A stretch of DNA of 63,527 nucleotides from Streptomyces sp. NRRL F-525 (GCF_000716605.1 NZ_JNXE01000048.1:1-63527), one strand, 5' to 3'. Shown: positions 51,675 through 60,319, numbered from the stretch's first letter. Notes: generated by a model not told the origin, from the sequence alone. Numbers and translations are program-made.

Positions 51675-53069
51675 TCACCCGCAGTTGCGGGAGCAACGCG
51701 CCGCGTGAGGATCCTCCTCCGGGAGGATGAGATGCACGTCCCCGAACTCGTGCCACAGGTAGAGCCCCCGCAGCGCCTCCTCATAACTGCGGCCTACGGC
51801 GGCCCGCCCGGCGACCGCCTCCAGCATCAGCAGATGCGAGGCCTCCGGCTCGTGCAGCCCCGTCAGCAGCCCGTTCACGACCCGCACACCCCGCTCCGGG
51901 GTCACGACGAGGTCCGTCCACCCCGCACGCGCGCGTACGACCCCGTCGGCCCCGGCGGCGGACTCGACGGCCCGCACGGCGGTGGTCCCGACCGCGATGA
52001 CCCGCCCGTCCCCGGCCCGGGCCGCGTTGATCAACCGGGCCGACGTCTCCGACACCGCGAACCGCTCCGGATACGGCGGCTCCTGCACCTCGGCCGACGC
52101 CACCCCGGTGTGCAGAGTGATCGGCGCGAACTGCACCCCCCGACTCACCAACTCCGCCACCAGCCGCGCGGTGAAGGGCCGAGCAGCACTCGGCATCTCC
52201 GCACTGCCCGTCCCGTCCTCCGTGGGCAGCGAGAACACCGTCTGGTAGACGGAGAGCGGCTGATCGCGCTCCGTGTAGGAGTAACGGATGGGCCGCCCGT
52301 GCTCGCGGAGCAGCGCGGGCACGCTGGACACCTGCCCTTCAGGCCCGGGTGTCCCGAAGTCCGGAGGCTCCGCCCCGGGCACGTCCGGCCCCACCACGTC
52401 TGCCCCCGCGGCACTGGTCCCGGGCACGGCCGGCCTTGGCGCTCCTCGTCCCGGGGGCACGCTTGACACCGGCCCTCCAGCCCCGGGCGTGCCGATGCCC
52501 GGCGACTCTGCTCCGGGTACCCGTGCCCCCGGCACGTCCGGACCCACCCCTTCTGGCTCCGCGGCACTCGTCCCGGACGCGGCTGCCCCCGGGCCTTCAG
52601 CCCTCGGCGCCCCAGGCTCCGGCGCTCCCGGGTCCGACACCCGCACCCCCGCCCACCACAACCGCTCACCCCGCCCGCTCAGCGGCTCCTCCAGGACCAG
52701 CCGCACACCCCCGGGCAGCCGCACCTCCACACCGGCCGGGCCGCCCGCACGCGCGCGTGTGGTGCCCTTGCCGTCCGGCTCGCGCAGTTCGACAGCCCAC
52801 CGCCCGTCATCGCCCCGCGTGGAGAAGTGCACCACCACACGTGCGTGCCCGATCCACCCGTCCACCGCCGCGGCGAGCGTCGGCGACGTGTTCACGACCA
52901 GCAGATCCCCGGCCCGCAACAGCCGAGGCAGCTCCGCGAACGCGTGATGCGACACCTCGGTACCGCGCGACACGAGCAGTCGTACGGCGTCCCGGTCGAG
53001 CCCGGGCCCGCGCTGCTCGACGGGCACGCGCGCGGACAGCTCCTCCGGAACCCGCACCGCTACTGTCAT
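51675..53069 (-). CDS. QueA-like S-adenosylmethionine:tRNA ribosyltransferase-isomerase
   Basis: Protein of 464 aa, against about 340-350 for QueA. The family core is clear: LLRAGDLLVVNTSPTLAAAV, YTERDQPLSVYQTVFSLPTE, VQFAPITLHTGVASAEVQEP and EASHLLMLEAVAG. The excess is a ~110-residue Pro/Gly/Ala insertion (about residues 155-265) with two related repeats (each with VGPDVPGA, then FGTPG or IGTPG, then VSSVP). QueA makes epoxyqueuosine from preQ1-tRNA, but no other queuosine gene is seen here, so the role is uncertain. Its ATG overlaps the SDR stop by 4 bp. Confidence 0.85.
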   Translation of the reverse strand: MTVAVRVPEELSARVPVEQRGPGLDRDAVRLLVSRGTEVSHHAFAELPRLLRAGDLLVVNTSPTLAAAVDGWIGHARVVVHFSTRGDDGRWAVELREPDGKGTTRARAGGPAGVEVRLPGGVRLVLEEPLSGRGERLWWAGVRVSDPGAPEPGAPRAEGPGAAASGTSAAEPEGVGPDVPGARVPGAESPGIGTPGAGGPVSSVPPGRGAPRPAVPGTSAAGADVVGPDVPGAEPPDFGTPGPEGQVSSVPALLREHGRPIRYSYTERDQPLSVYQTVFSLPTEDGTGSAEMPSAARPFTARLVAELVSRGVQFAPITLHTGVASAEVQEPPYPERFAVSETSARLINAARAGDGRVIAVGTTAVRAVESAAGADGVVRARAGWTDLVVTPERGVRVVNGLLTGLHEPEASHLLMLEAVAGRAAVGRSYEEALRGLYLWHEFGDVHLILPEEDPHAARCSRNCG

Positions 53070-53761
53070 CGCTCCTCCAGGAGGGCCGGTGCGCCGTACC
53101 GCCCGCTCGCGGGACGCTCGTCCAGCAGTCGTAGAAAGGCCGGCACCACGGATGTCGGCGACGGCCGGGGATCGTCGTCGTCCGGTACGGCCGCCGCGTA
53201 CAGGTCCGTGCCCATGTCCCCGGGATCGACCGCCCAGACCCGCAGCCCGGGTTCCTCGGCGCCGAGCACGGCCGCGAGGTGGTCGAGGGCGGCCTTGGAC
53301 GCCCCGTAGCCGCCCCACGTCTCGTACGCCTCGGCCGCCGCGTCCGAGCTGACCGCGATCACCGCACCCGCCCGCGAGGCCCGCAGCAGCGGCAGCGCCT
53401 CCTGGACCAGGCCCAGCGCGGCCACCACGTTCACCTCCAGCGCCCGCCGCAGCCCGTCCAGGGTCAGCTCCTCCAGGCGTACGAGCGGCTCGGCGCCCAG
53501 CGCGCTCGCGTTGCTGACGACCAGGTCGACGCCGCCCAGCTTTCCCGCCGCGGCCACCAGCTCGGCCCGGTGCGCGGCGTCCGTGACGTCCCCGGGAACG
53601 GCCTCCACGCGCGTGCCGTACGCGGCGACGGACACCGCGGCTTCCGTCAGCACCTCCTCGGTCCTGGCGTCGAGCACCAGGTCCCAGCCCCGCGCGGCCA
53701 GGGCCTCGGCGAGTGCCCGGCCCAGTCCCTTGGACGCCCCCGTGATGATCGCTACCGACAT
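53066..53761 (-). CDS. SDR family oxidoreductase
   Basis: Protein of 231 aa. The cofactor motif is ITGASKGLGRALAEALAARG, followed by LVVSNASALGAEPLV and the catalytic S and YxxxK in VSSDAAAEAYETWGGYGASK. VDPGDMGTDLYAAAVPDD follows. It is read just before the QueA-like gene with a 4-bp overlap, so the two form an operon. A functional link is not obvious. Confidence 0.88.
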   Translation of the reverse strand: MSVAIITGASKGLGRALAEALAARGWDLVLDARTEEVLTEAAVSVAAYGTRVEAVPGDVTDAAHRAELVAAAGKLGGVDLVVSNASALGAEPLVRLEELTLDGLRRALEVNVVAALGLVQEALPLLRASRAGAVIAVSSDAAAEAYETWGGYGASKAALDHLAAVLGAEEPGLRVWAVDPGDMGTDLYAAAVPDDDDPRPSPTSVVPAFLRLLDERPASGRYGAPALLEER

Positions 53762-53944
53762 GACACACGTCCCCTCGTCCACTACGCCTCCGTCGGCGTG
53801 CCCCCAACGTAGGAACGGGACCGTCCCCGCCGCGTCGGACCCGGGCCGCATCCACAGGGGCCCTTCGCCCTAGGTCCACCGGACCAGAAGACGGCCGTCA
53901 CCGGCCCGATCCGCACTGTCACACCCCGCCGGTACCGTGAGGAC

Positions 53945-55090
53945 ATGAGTCAAGGTCCACGGTCCGGCCTCGCGGCGGTGAGTTCCGCGCTGCTGGCCAT
54001 GAGCAGGCATCTCGAGGTGCGCGACGTCCTCAAGACGATCGTCGCCTCGGCCCGCGAGCTGCTCGACGCGCAGTACGCGGCGCTCGGCGTGCCCGACGAC
54101 CACGGCGGCTTCGCCCAGTTCGTGGTCGACGGCGTCAGCGACGCCCAGTGGAAGGCCATCGGCCCGCTCCCGCGCCAGCACGGCATCCTCGCCGCGATGC
54201 TGCACGAGGCGAAGGCCGAGCGCCTCGCCGACGTCCGCAAGGACCACCGCTTCGAGGGCTGGCCCTCGGCCCACCCCGACATGTCCGACTTCCTGGGCCT
54301 GCCCATCCGCGACGACGACGAGGTCATCGGCGCGCTCTTCCTCGCGAACAAGAACTGCCCGAAGCGGGACGGCAGTTGCGGCTTCACGGAGGAGGACGAG
54401 GAGTTGCTCTCGATCCTCGCCCAGCACGCGGCCATCGCCCTCACGAACGCCCGCCTGTACGAGCGCAGCCGCGAGCTGACCATCGCCGAGGAGCGCTCCC
54501 GCCTGGCCCACGAGCTGCACGACGCGGTGTCCCAGAAGCTGTTCTCGCTCCGCCTCACCGCACAGGCCGCCGCCACCCTCGTGGACCGCGACCCGTCCCG
54601 CGCCAAGGGCGAACTCCAGCAGGTGGCCGCGCTCGCCGCCGAGGCAGCCGACGAACTCCGGGCGGCAGTGGTCGAGTTGCGCCCCGCCGCCCTGGACGAG
54701 GACGGGCTGATCGCCACCCTGCGCACCCAGATCCAGGTCCTCGACCGCGCCCACACCGCGCGCGTGACGTTCACGGGCCGCGGCTTCCGCGCCCTGCCCG
54801 CCGCCCAGGAGGAGGCCATGCTCCGCGTCGCCCAGGAGGCCCTGCACAACGCGCTGCGGCACTCCGGCGCGGAGCACGTCGCCGTGACCCTGGCACGGCA
54901 CGGCTGCGGAGCGGTCCTGCGGATCACCGACGACGGCACCGGCTTCGAACCCCAGTCGATCCGCCGCGCCGGACGCCACCTCGGCCTGGTCTCCATGCGG
55001 GACCGGACCAATGGCGTCGGCGGCACACTGACCGTGGAATCGGCGCCCGGAAAGGGCACCACGATCGAGATGGAGGTCCCCGGTGGCTGA
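53945..55090 (+). CDS. GAF-domain sensor histidine kinase (NarL-partner type)
   Basis: Protein of 381 aa. An N-terminal GAF domain (DVLKTIVASARELLDAQYAA, PDMSDFLGLPIRDDDEVIGA) and a HisKA_3 dimerisation helix with phospho-His in RSRLAHELHDAVSQKLFSLR are followed by a HATPase domain (EALHNALRHSGAEHVAVTL, RHLGLVSMRDRTNGVGGTLT). No transmembrane segment is seen, so it is cytosolic and senses a diffusible signal. Its last 8 bp overlap the response regulator start. Confidence 0.92.
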   Translation: MSQGPRSGLAAVSSALLAMSRHLEVRDVLKTIVASARELLDAQYAALGVPDDHGGFAQFVVDGVSDAQWKAIGPLPRQHGILAAMLHEAKAERLADVRKDHRFEGWPSAHPDMSDFLGLPIRDDDEVIGALFLANKNCPKRDGSCGFTEEDEELLSILAQHAAIALTNARLYERSRELTIAEERSRLAHELHDAVSQKLFSLRLTAQAAATLVDRDPSRAKGELQQVAALAAEAADELRAAVVELRPAALDEDGLIATLRTQIQVLDRAHTARVTFTGRGFRALPAAQEEAMLRVAQEALHNALRHSGAEHVAVTLARHGCGAVLRITDDGTGFEPQSIRRAGRHLGLVSMRDRTNGVGGTLTVESAPGKGTTIEMEVPGG

Positions 55091-55724
55091 CGCAATCAAG
55101 GTGCTGATCGTCGACGACCACCAGGTCGTCCGCCGGGGCCTGCGCACCTTCCTGGAGGTGCAGGACGACATCGAGGTCGTCGGCGAGGCGGCCGACGGCG
55201 CCGAAGGGGTCGCCCGCACCGAGGAGTTGAAGCCCGACGTCGTCCTCATGGACGTCAAGATGCCGGGCATGGACGGCATCGAAGCGCTGCGCAGACTCCG
55301 CGAACTCGACCACCCCGCGCGCGTGTTGATCGTCACCAGCTTCACCGAACAGCGCACGGTGATCCCGGCCCTGCGCGCGGGCGCCGCCGGTTACGTCTAC
55401 AAGGACGTGGACCCGGACGCCCTGGCCGGCGCCATCCGTTCCGTCCACGCGGGCCACATCCTGCTCCAACCCGAGGTCGCCGGCGTCCTGTTGTCCCAGG
55501 AGGAGTCCAACTCGGGGCAGGGGAGAGGCGGTTCGCTCACCGAGCGGGAGCGCGAGGTGCTCGGCCTGATCGCCGACGGCCGCTCCAACCGCGAGATAGC
55601 CCGCGCCCTGGTGCTCTCCGAGAAGACGGTCAAGACCCACGTCTCGAACATCCTGATGAAGCTCGACCTGGCGGACCGCACACAGGCGGCCCTGTTCGCC
55701 GTACGGCACGGTCTGACCAGGTGA
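55083..55724 (+). CDS. NarL/LuxR-type response regulator
   Basis: Protein of 213 aa from GTG 55083. The receiver domain has the phosphorylated Asp in DVVLMDVKMPGMDGIEALRR and the Lys switch in AGYVYKDVDPDAL. The HTH is LTEREREVLGLIADGRSNRE, then IARALVLSEKTVKTHVSNIL. It forms a two-component pair with the preceding kinase. Two chaplin genes lie downstream, so they are possible targets, though nothing here proves it. Confidence 0.93.
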   Translation: MADAIKVLIVDDHQVVRRGLRTFLEVQDDIEVVGEAADGAEGVARTEELKPDVVLMDVKMPGMDGIEALRRLRELDHPARVLIVTSFTEQRTVIPALRAGAAGYVYKDVDPDALAGAIRSVHAGHILLQPEVAGVLLSQEESNSGQGRGGSLTEREREVLGLIADGRSNREIARALVLSEKTVKTHVSNILMKLDLADRTQAALFAVRHGLTR

Positions 55725-55890
55725 GCGGTGTCGCCGGGGCGGCGTGACGGCAACACGGAGCGTCTCGTTCCGGGCTGAGATTCATACCGTCGTGGGAATG
55801 TCCCCCGAATGGCGCATCCTTCGTGGATCTCCACCGTTCTCCAGTGCGTGCCGCGGCGCCTGCCGCGGTGATCGCTAGGAGGGCTCAGAA

Positions 55891-56130
55891 GTGAAGAACC
55901 TGAAGAAGGCAGCGGCCGTGACGATGGTGGCCGGCGGGCTCGTGGCCGCCGGTGCCGGGCTGGCCTCCGCCGACGGTCTGGCGAACGGCCAGGCCGCCGG
56001 TTCGCCCGGCGTCGGCTCGGGCAACGTCATCCAGGTCCCGGTGCACGTCCCGGTCAACGCGGTCGGCAACAGCGTGAACGTCATCGGCGTCCTGAACCCC
56101 GCCTTCGGCAACCTGGGCGTCAACAGCTGA
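55891..56130 (+). CDS. chpE: Short chaplin, ChpE-like, without cysteines
   Basis: Protein of 79 aa from GTG 55891, with AGGAGGG upstream. A signal peptide (MKNLKKAAAVTMVAGGLVAA) is followed by a single chaplin domain: GSPGVGSGNVIQVPVHVPVN, then AVGNSVNVIGVLNPAFGN. There is no LPXTG sorting signal, so it is a short secreted chaplin. The two Cys of most chaplins are absent, as in ChpE. Chaplins are amyloid surfactants coating aerial hyphae and spores. Confidence 0.93.
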   Translation: MKNLKKAAAVTMVAGGLVAAGAGLASADGLANGQAAGSPGVGSGNVIQVPVHVPVNAVGNSVNVIGVLNPAFGNLGVNS

Positions 56131-56156
56131 CGCACGTCGCTCCGCGACAGTGACCT

Positions 56157-56188
56157 CCGGCCGTCCAGGGCGCTCCTTGGGCGGCCGG
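56157..56188 (+). terminator. Possible terminator between the chaplin genes
   Basis: CCGGCCG (56157-56163) pairs with CGGCCGG (56182-56188) around an 18-nt loop with a partial CCA/TGG inner stem, 27 bp after the chpE stop. Confidence 0.45.
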
Positions 56189-56352
56189 TCTGCTCGTCAC
56201 CAGGTCGCCTGGTCATTTGGTCGGCTTGTCGCGCCAATGATCCGAACGGGCAGTCAAACGCGCATGTCCGTGCCGTTTCCGCGCTTCCCCGCGTTGATCA
56301 GCGCACGACCCGCGGCCGGGTCGGTCACGCAATCGCAGGAGGAACGCTTCTC

Positions 56353-56592
56353 ATGAACATCGCCAAGAAGGCCGCTGTGGCCCTCACCGTCGCCGGTATC
56401 GCCGCCGGCGCCTCCGCCGGTGCCGCTTTCGCCGACGCCGGTGCCGACGGCGCGGCCGTGAAGTCCCCGGGTGTCGGTTCGGGCAACGCCGTCCAGGTCC
56501 CGGTCCACGTCCCGGTCAACGTCGTCGGCGACAGCGTCAACGTCATCGGCCTGCTGAACCCCGCGTTCGGCAACAAGGGCATCAACGACTGA
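56353..56592 (+). CDS. Second short chaplin without cysteines
   Basis: Protein of 79 aa from the ATG at 56353. Signal peptide MNIAKKAAVALTVAGIAAGA, then KSPGVGSGNAVQVPVHVPVN, VVGDSVNVIGLLNPAFGN and KGIND. The sequence resembles ChpH in spacing, but both Cys positions are replaced (Val after the PVN motif, Gly near the end). It is therefore a diverged short chaplin rather than ChpH itself. It follows chpE by 222 bp and has its own terminator. Confidence 0.9.
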   Translation: MNIAKKAAVALTVAGIAAGASAGAAFADAGADGAAVKSPGVGSGNAVQVPVHVPVNVVGDSVNVIGLLNPAFGNKGIND

Positions 56593-56610
56593 CGCCCGCA
56601 CCACAAAGAG

Positions 56611-56649
56611 GGGCCCCACGAGTCAACGACGACTCGCGGGGCCCTTTTT
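56611..56649 (+). terminator. Intrinsic terminator of the second chaplin gene
   Basis: GGGCCCCACGAGTC (56611-56624) pairs, with one A-C mismatch, with GACTCGCGGGGCCC (56631-56644), followed by TTTTT. Confidence 0.92.
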
Positions 56650-56714
56650 GCATGAGATCCGAGGGGGGACTTTCCCAGCGACGGCCGTCAAATCCAGCTC
56701 GCTGGCCTTCTCGG

Positions 56715-56925
56715 CGCAGGCCCACAACTCAGCACGCCAGGCCCTCTCCACACAGGCCCGCAAACTCAGCCCCTCCGGCACCTCTCAACGCAGGCCGCCA
56801 TTACTCAGCCCGTCCGGCACCCTTTCAACGCAGGCCCGCAATATTCAGCCCGTCCGGCGTTTGAGGACGAGGCCCCTTCAGGGCCGATCGGGGGTCTGGG
56901 GGCGGAGCCCCCAGCGGCGCCCACC
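56715..56925. repeat. Streptomyces intergenic repeat array
   Basis: Four or so degenerate units of the form CAACGCAGGCCCGCAATATT followed by CAGCCCGTCCGGC lie in tandem from about 56715. The last runs into the well-known element GCGTTTGAGGACGAGGCC, then GGGGGTCTGGGGGCGGAGCC. Such elements are scattered between Streptomyces genes. The plus-strand open frames here are artefacts of the repeat. Confidence 0.75.
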
Positions 56926-56955
56926 CCAACACAGGGCAACCACGCAAGGGAACAT

Positions 56956-57744
56956 TCAGCGCACCCCCTTCTCCCGCTCCTCCACAACGGAGTTGTACGC
57001 AGCCACCTGCGCCCGCCGAGCCGTCCGCTCCACCGGCCGCAACGCCTCGGCCCGCGCCCCCATCTCGGACGCACTCACCGCACCTCCGGGCCCGTTCTCG
57101 TAAGCCACGGACACCAGCAACCCCACCCGCTGCGCAAGCTCCAGCACCCGCACCGCCCGCGGCGGATACCCCGGCGCCAACACCTCCCGCCCCCGCTCCG
57201 CCCGCGCGCGATACGCGTCGACCGCCGCCTCGGCCACCGGCCCCGACCCGGCGACATCGAGCCGGGACAACACCGCCGTGGCGTCCCGCAGCGCCTCCGC
57301 CAGCTCCCGCTCGGCCTCCCCGAGCGAGGGCACATCGGCGGGCGGTGCCTCCCGCACCGGCATGCAGTGCCACACGACCTCGACATGGACGTCACCGGTG
57401 GGACCGGCCTCGTAGACCTCGGGAACGAGGCCGAGCGCGACGCCGTAGCAGATCACCGCCTCCTCGGCCTCCAGTGCGCGGGCGTTGAAGGCGGGCGGGC
57501 CGCTCAGCCCCAGGGGGTGTCCCGAGGTGGGCAGCGCCACCCGCAGTCCGGTCGCGCCGAGGGTGCGCAGCCGTCCCAGCGCGAGCGTGAGTCCGACGGG
57601 TGCCGACTCGCCCGGCAGCCCCTCCACCCGGTGCACGGCGTCCTCGCCCACGATGGCGAGCACGGCGTCGTCCGGCGAGACAAGTCCGGCCAACAGGGCA
57701 TTTCCCCAGGCGGCGAGGCGTCCTGAGCGTGGTTCCGAAAGCAT
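56956..57744 (-). CDS. Conserved hypothetical protein
   Basis: Protein of 262 aa from the ATG complementing 57742-57744. The N-terminal part (MLSEPRSGRLAAWGNALLAG, VGLTLALGRLRTLGATGLRV) resembles an alpha/beta fold, with GHPLGLSGPPAFNARALEAE, and the C-terminal half is helical (PSLGEAERELAEALRDATAV). No catalytic motif recognised. It is divergent from the ABC ATPase gene, sharing a 132-bp promoter region. Confidence 0.75.
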   Translation of the reverse strand: MLSEPRSGRLAAWGNALLAGLVSPDDAVLAIVGEDAVHRVEGLPGESAPVGLTLALGRLRTLGATGLRVALPTSGHPLGLSGPPAFNARALEAEEAVICYGVALGLVPEVYEAGPTGDVHVEVVWHCMPVREAPPADVPSLGEAERELAEALRDATAVLSRLDVAGSGPVAEAAVDAYRARAERGREVLAPGYPPRAVRVLELAQRVGLLVSVAYENGPGGAVSASEMGARAEALRPVERTARRAQVAAYNSVVEEREKGVR

Positions 57745-57876
57745 GGCGTCCACCCTAAGGACCGGACCGATGGAATGGACCGCCCGGCCGGTGGCGTAGA
57801 TTTCTTCGAGGGCTGCGCCTACCGGCGCACGCGACAGCCGAGACAGGCCGACGATGCAATGGGAGACAGCGCGCTC

Positions 57877-58668
57877 ATGAGCGATGTTCTGGAGCTGGAG
57901 GACGTAACCGTGGTCCGGGAGGGCCGGGCTCTGGTGGACCAGGTCTCCTGGTCGGTCAAGGAGGGCGAGCGCTGGGTCATCCTCGGCCCGAACGGCGCCG
58001 GCAAGACCACGCTCCTGAACGTCGCGTCCAGCTACCTGTTCCCCAGCAGCGGCACCGCCACCATCCTCGGCGAGACCCTCGGCAAGGTCGACGTCTTCGA
58101 ACTGCGCCCCCGCATCGGCGTCGCCGGCATCGCCATGGCCGAGAAGCTCCCCAAGCGCCAGACCGTCCTGCAGACCGTCCTGACCGCGGCTTATGGCATG
58201 ACCGCGGGCTGGAACGAGGATTACGAGGACGTCGACGAGCAGCGCGCCCGCGCCTTCCTCGACCGCCTCGGCATGAGCGACTACCTGGACCGCAAGTTCG
58301 GCACGCTCTCCGAGGGCGAGCGCAAGCGCACCCTGATCGCCCGCGCCCTGATGACCGACCCCGAGCTGCTCCTCCTCGACGAGCCCGCCGCCGGCCTCGA
58401 CCTCGGCGGCCGCGAGGACCTCGTACGCCGCCTTGGCCGCCTCGCCCGCGACCCGATCGCGCCCTCCATGATCATGGTCACGCACCACGTCGAGGAGATC
58501 GCCCCCGGCTTCACCCACGTCCTGATGATCCGTCAGGGCAAGGTCCTCGCCGCGGGCCCGCTGGAGCTCGAACTCACCGCCCGCAACCTGTCGTTGTGCT
58601 TCGGTCTCCCGCTCATCGTCGAGCAGGTCGGCGACCGCTGGACCGCACACGGTCTCCCCATGGCCTGA
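57877..58668 (+). CDS. ABC transporter ATP-binding protein, stand-alone
   Basis: Protein of 263 aa from the ATG at 57877 (an ATG at 57859 is in frame). Walker A is GPNGAGKTTLL, the signature LSEGERKRTLIARALM, Walker B LLLLDEPAAGLDLGG and the H-loop MIMVTHHVEEIAPGFTH. No permease gene adjoins it, so its membrane partner is elsewhere or it has another role. It resembles the ATPases called ModF-like in annotation. Confidence 0.88.
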   Translation: MSDVLELEDVTVVREGRALVDQVSWSVKEGERWVILGPNGAGKTTLLNVASSYLFPSSGTATILGETLGKVDVFELRPRIGVAGIAMAEKLPKRQTVLQTVLTAAYGMTAGWNEDYEDVDEQRARAFLDRLGMSDYLDRKFGTLSEGERKRTLIARALMTDPELLLLDEPAAGLDLGGREDLVRRLGRLARDPIAPSMIMVTHHVEEIAPGFTHVLMIRQGKVLAAGPLELELTARNLSLCFGLPLIVEQVGDRWTAHGLPMA

Positions 58669-58744
58669 ACTGCCTTGTAAGAAGCGGGTGTAGGGACATA
58701 TGCGCCCTGTCCGTGACGGGACCCGCAGCCCTACCATTGACCAT

Positions 58745-59179
58745 GTGAACGACATCGGCGCATGGGTGTGGTGGCTCGTCGGCGCGGCAGCACTCGGGAT
58801 CCCTCTCGTGGTGACCGCGATGCCGGAGTTCGGCATGTTCGCCGTGGGCGCCGTAGCCGCCGCGGGCACCGCCGGGATCGGCGGGGACCTCGTCGTCCAG
58901 GTCCTCGTCTTCGTCGTCGTCTCGGTCGCCCTCATCGCGGTCGTACGGCCCATCGCGACCCGGCACCGTTCGACACTGCCCCAACTCGCCACGGGCATCG
59001 ATGCCTTGAAGGGCAAACAGGCCGTCGTCCTGGAGCGCGTCGACGGCTCCGGCGGCGGCCGGATCAAGCTGGCCGGAGAGATCTGGTCGGCCCGCTCGCT
59101 CGACGCCGACCGTGCCTACGAACCGGGCCAGGAGGTGGACGTCGTGGAGATCGAGGGAGCCACCGCGATCGTCATCTGA
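58745..59179 (+). CDS. NfeD-like membrane protein
   Basis: Protein of 144 aa from GTG 58745. Two or three N-terminal helices (VWWLVGAAALGIPLVVTAMP, then LVVQVLVFVVVSVALIAVV) are followed by an OB-fold domain (LKGKQAVVLERVDGSGGGRI, VDVVEIEGATAIVI). NfeD proteins act with SPFH proteins, and an SPFH gene follows 174 bp later, as in many bacteria. Confidence 0.9.
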   Translation: MNDIGAWVWWLVGAAALGIPLVVTAMPEFGMFAVGAVAAAGTAGIGGDLVVQVLVFVVVSVALIAVVRPIATRHRSTLPQLATGIDALKGKQAVVLERVDGSGGGRIKLAGEIWSARSLDADRAYEPGQEVDVVEIEGATAIVI

Positions 59180-59353
59180 CCTCGCGGGACTCGACCGATG
59201 ACCTCGCAGGACACGACTGATGACCTGGCAGGTCTCAACTGAACCGAACAGCACACGAGTTGCGTGACGGTCTGACAGACTCGACCAGCAAGATCTTCAA
59301 CAACCATAAGATCTTCCGAAAGCGCCGAGGCGGAGAAGGGTACGGGGAGCACG

Positions 59354-60319
59354 ATGGAACCGGTCATCATCGTCTTGATCATCCTGGTGGTGTTGGTCTT
59401 CATCGCTTTGATCAAGACGATCCAGGTCATCCCGCAGGCAAGTGCCGCGATCGTGGAGCGATTCGGTCGCTACACACGGACACTCAACGCGGGACTCAAC
59501 ATCGTCGTCCCGTTCATCGACACGATCCGCAACCGCATCGACCTGCGCGAACAGGTCGTACCGTTCCCGCCGCAGCCGGTGATCACCCAGGACAACCTGG
59601 TCGTCAACATCGACACGGTCATCTACTACCAGGTGACGGACGCGCGGGCCGCGACCTATGAAGTGGCCAGCTACATCCAGGCGATCGAGCAGCTCACGGT
59701 CACCACGCTCCGCAACATCATCGGCGGCATGGACCTGGAGCGGACGCTGACCTCCCGCGAGGAGATCAACGCGGCCCTGCGCGGAGTCCTCGACGAGGCC
59801 ACCGGCAAGTGGGGCATCCGCGTAAACCGCGTGGAACTCAAGGCGATTGAGCCCCCCACCTCCATCCAGGACTCGATGGAGAAGCAGATGCGCGCCGACC
59901 GAGACAAGCGCGCCGCGATCCTCACCGCGGAAGGCACGCGCCAGGCCGCCATCCTCACCGCCGAAGGTGAGAAGCAGTCCCAGATCCTGCGCGCCGAAGG
60001 TGAGGCCAAGGCCGCGGCCCTGCGCGCCGAGGGTGAAGCCCAGGCCGTCCGTACGGTCTTCGAGGCGATCCACGCGGGCGACGCCGACCAGAAGCTCCTC
60101 AGCTACCAGTACCTCCAGATGCTCCCGAAGATCGCCGAAGGCGACGCCAACAAGCTCTGGATCGTCCCCAGCGAGATCGGCGACGCCCTCAAGGGCCTCT
60201 CCGGCGCGATGGGCAACATGGGCCCGTTCGGCGGAGGTTCGGGCAACGACGGAGGCAACTCCGGCAACTCCGGCGGCAATTCGGACCGCCAACGCCGCGA
60301 GAAGCCGTCCATCGACTGA
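59354..60319 (+). CDS. SPFH/band 7 domain protein (stomatin-like)
   Basis: Protein of 321 aa. An N-terminal membrane helix (PVIIVLIILVVLVFIALIKT) precedes the SPFH core IIPQASAAIVERFGRYTRTL (reading VIPQASAAIVE in the protein) and LREQVVPFPPQPVITQDNL. A long Ala/Glu/Lys coiled coil follows, with repeats of the form AEGEKQSQILRAEGEAKAAA. The tail is Gly/Asn-rich. SPFH proteins form membrane microdomain scaffolds and pair with NfeD. Confidence 0.93.
   Translation: MEPVIIVLIILVVLVFIALIKTIQVIPQASAAIVERFGRYTRTLNAGLNIVVPFIDTIRNRIDLREQVVPFPPQPVITQDNLVVNIDTVIYYQVTDARAATYEVASYIQAIEQLTVTTLRNIIGGMDLERTLTSREEINAALRGVLDEATGKWGIRVNRVELKAIEPPTSIQDSMEKQMRADRDKRAAILTAEGTRQAAILTAEGEKQSQILRAEGEAKAAALRAEGEAQAVRTVFEAIHAGDADQKLLSYQYLQMLPKIAEGDANKLWIVPSEIGDALKGLSGAMGNMGPFGGGSGNDGGNSGNSGGNSDRQRREKPSID

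Noticed and set aside
56648..57103. 151-codon plus-strand open frame after the chaplins
   Set aside because: Built from intergenic repeat units and runs into an opposite-strand gene.
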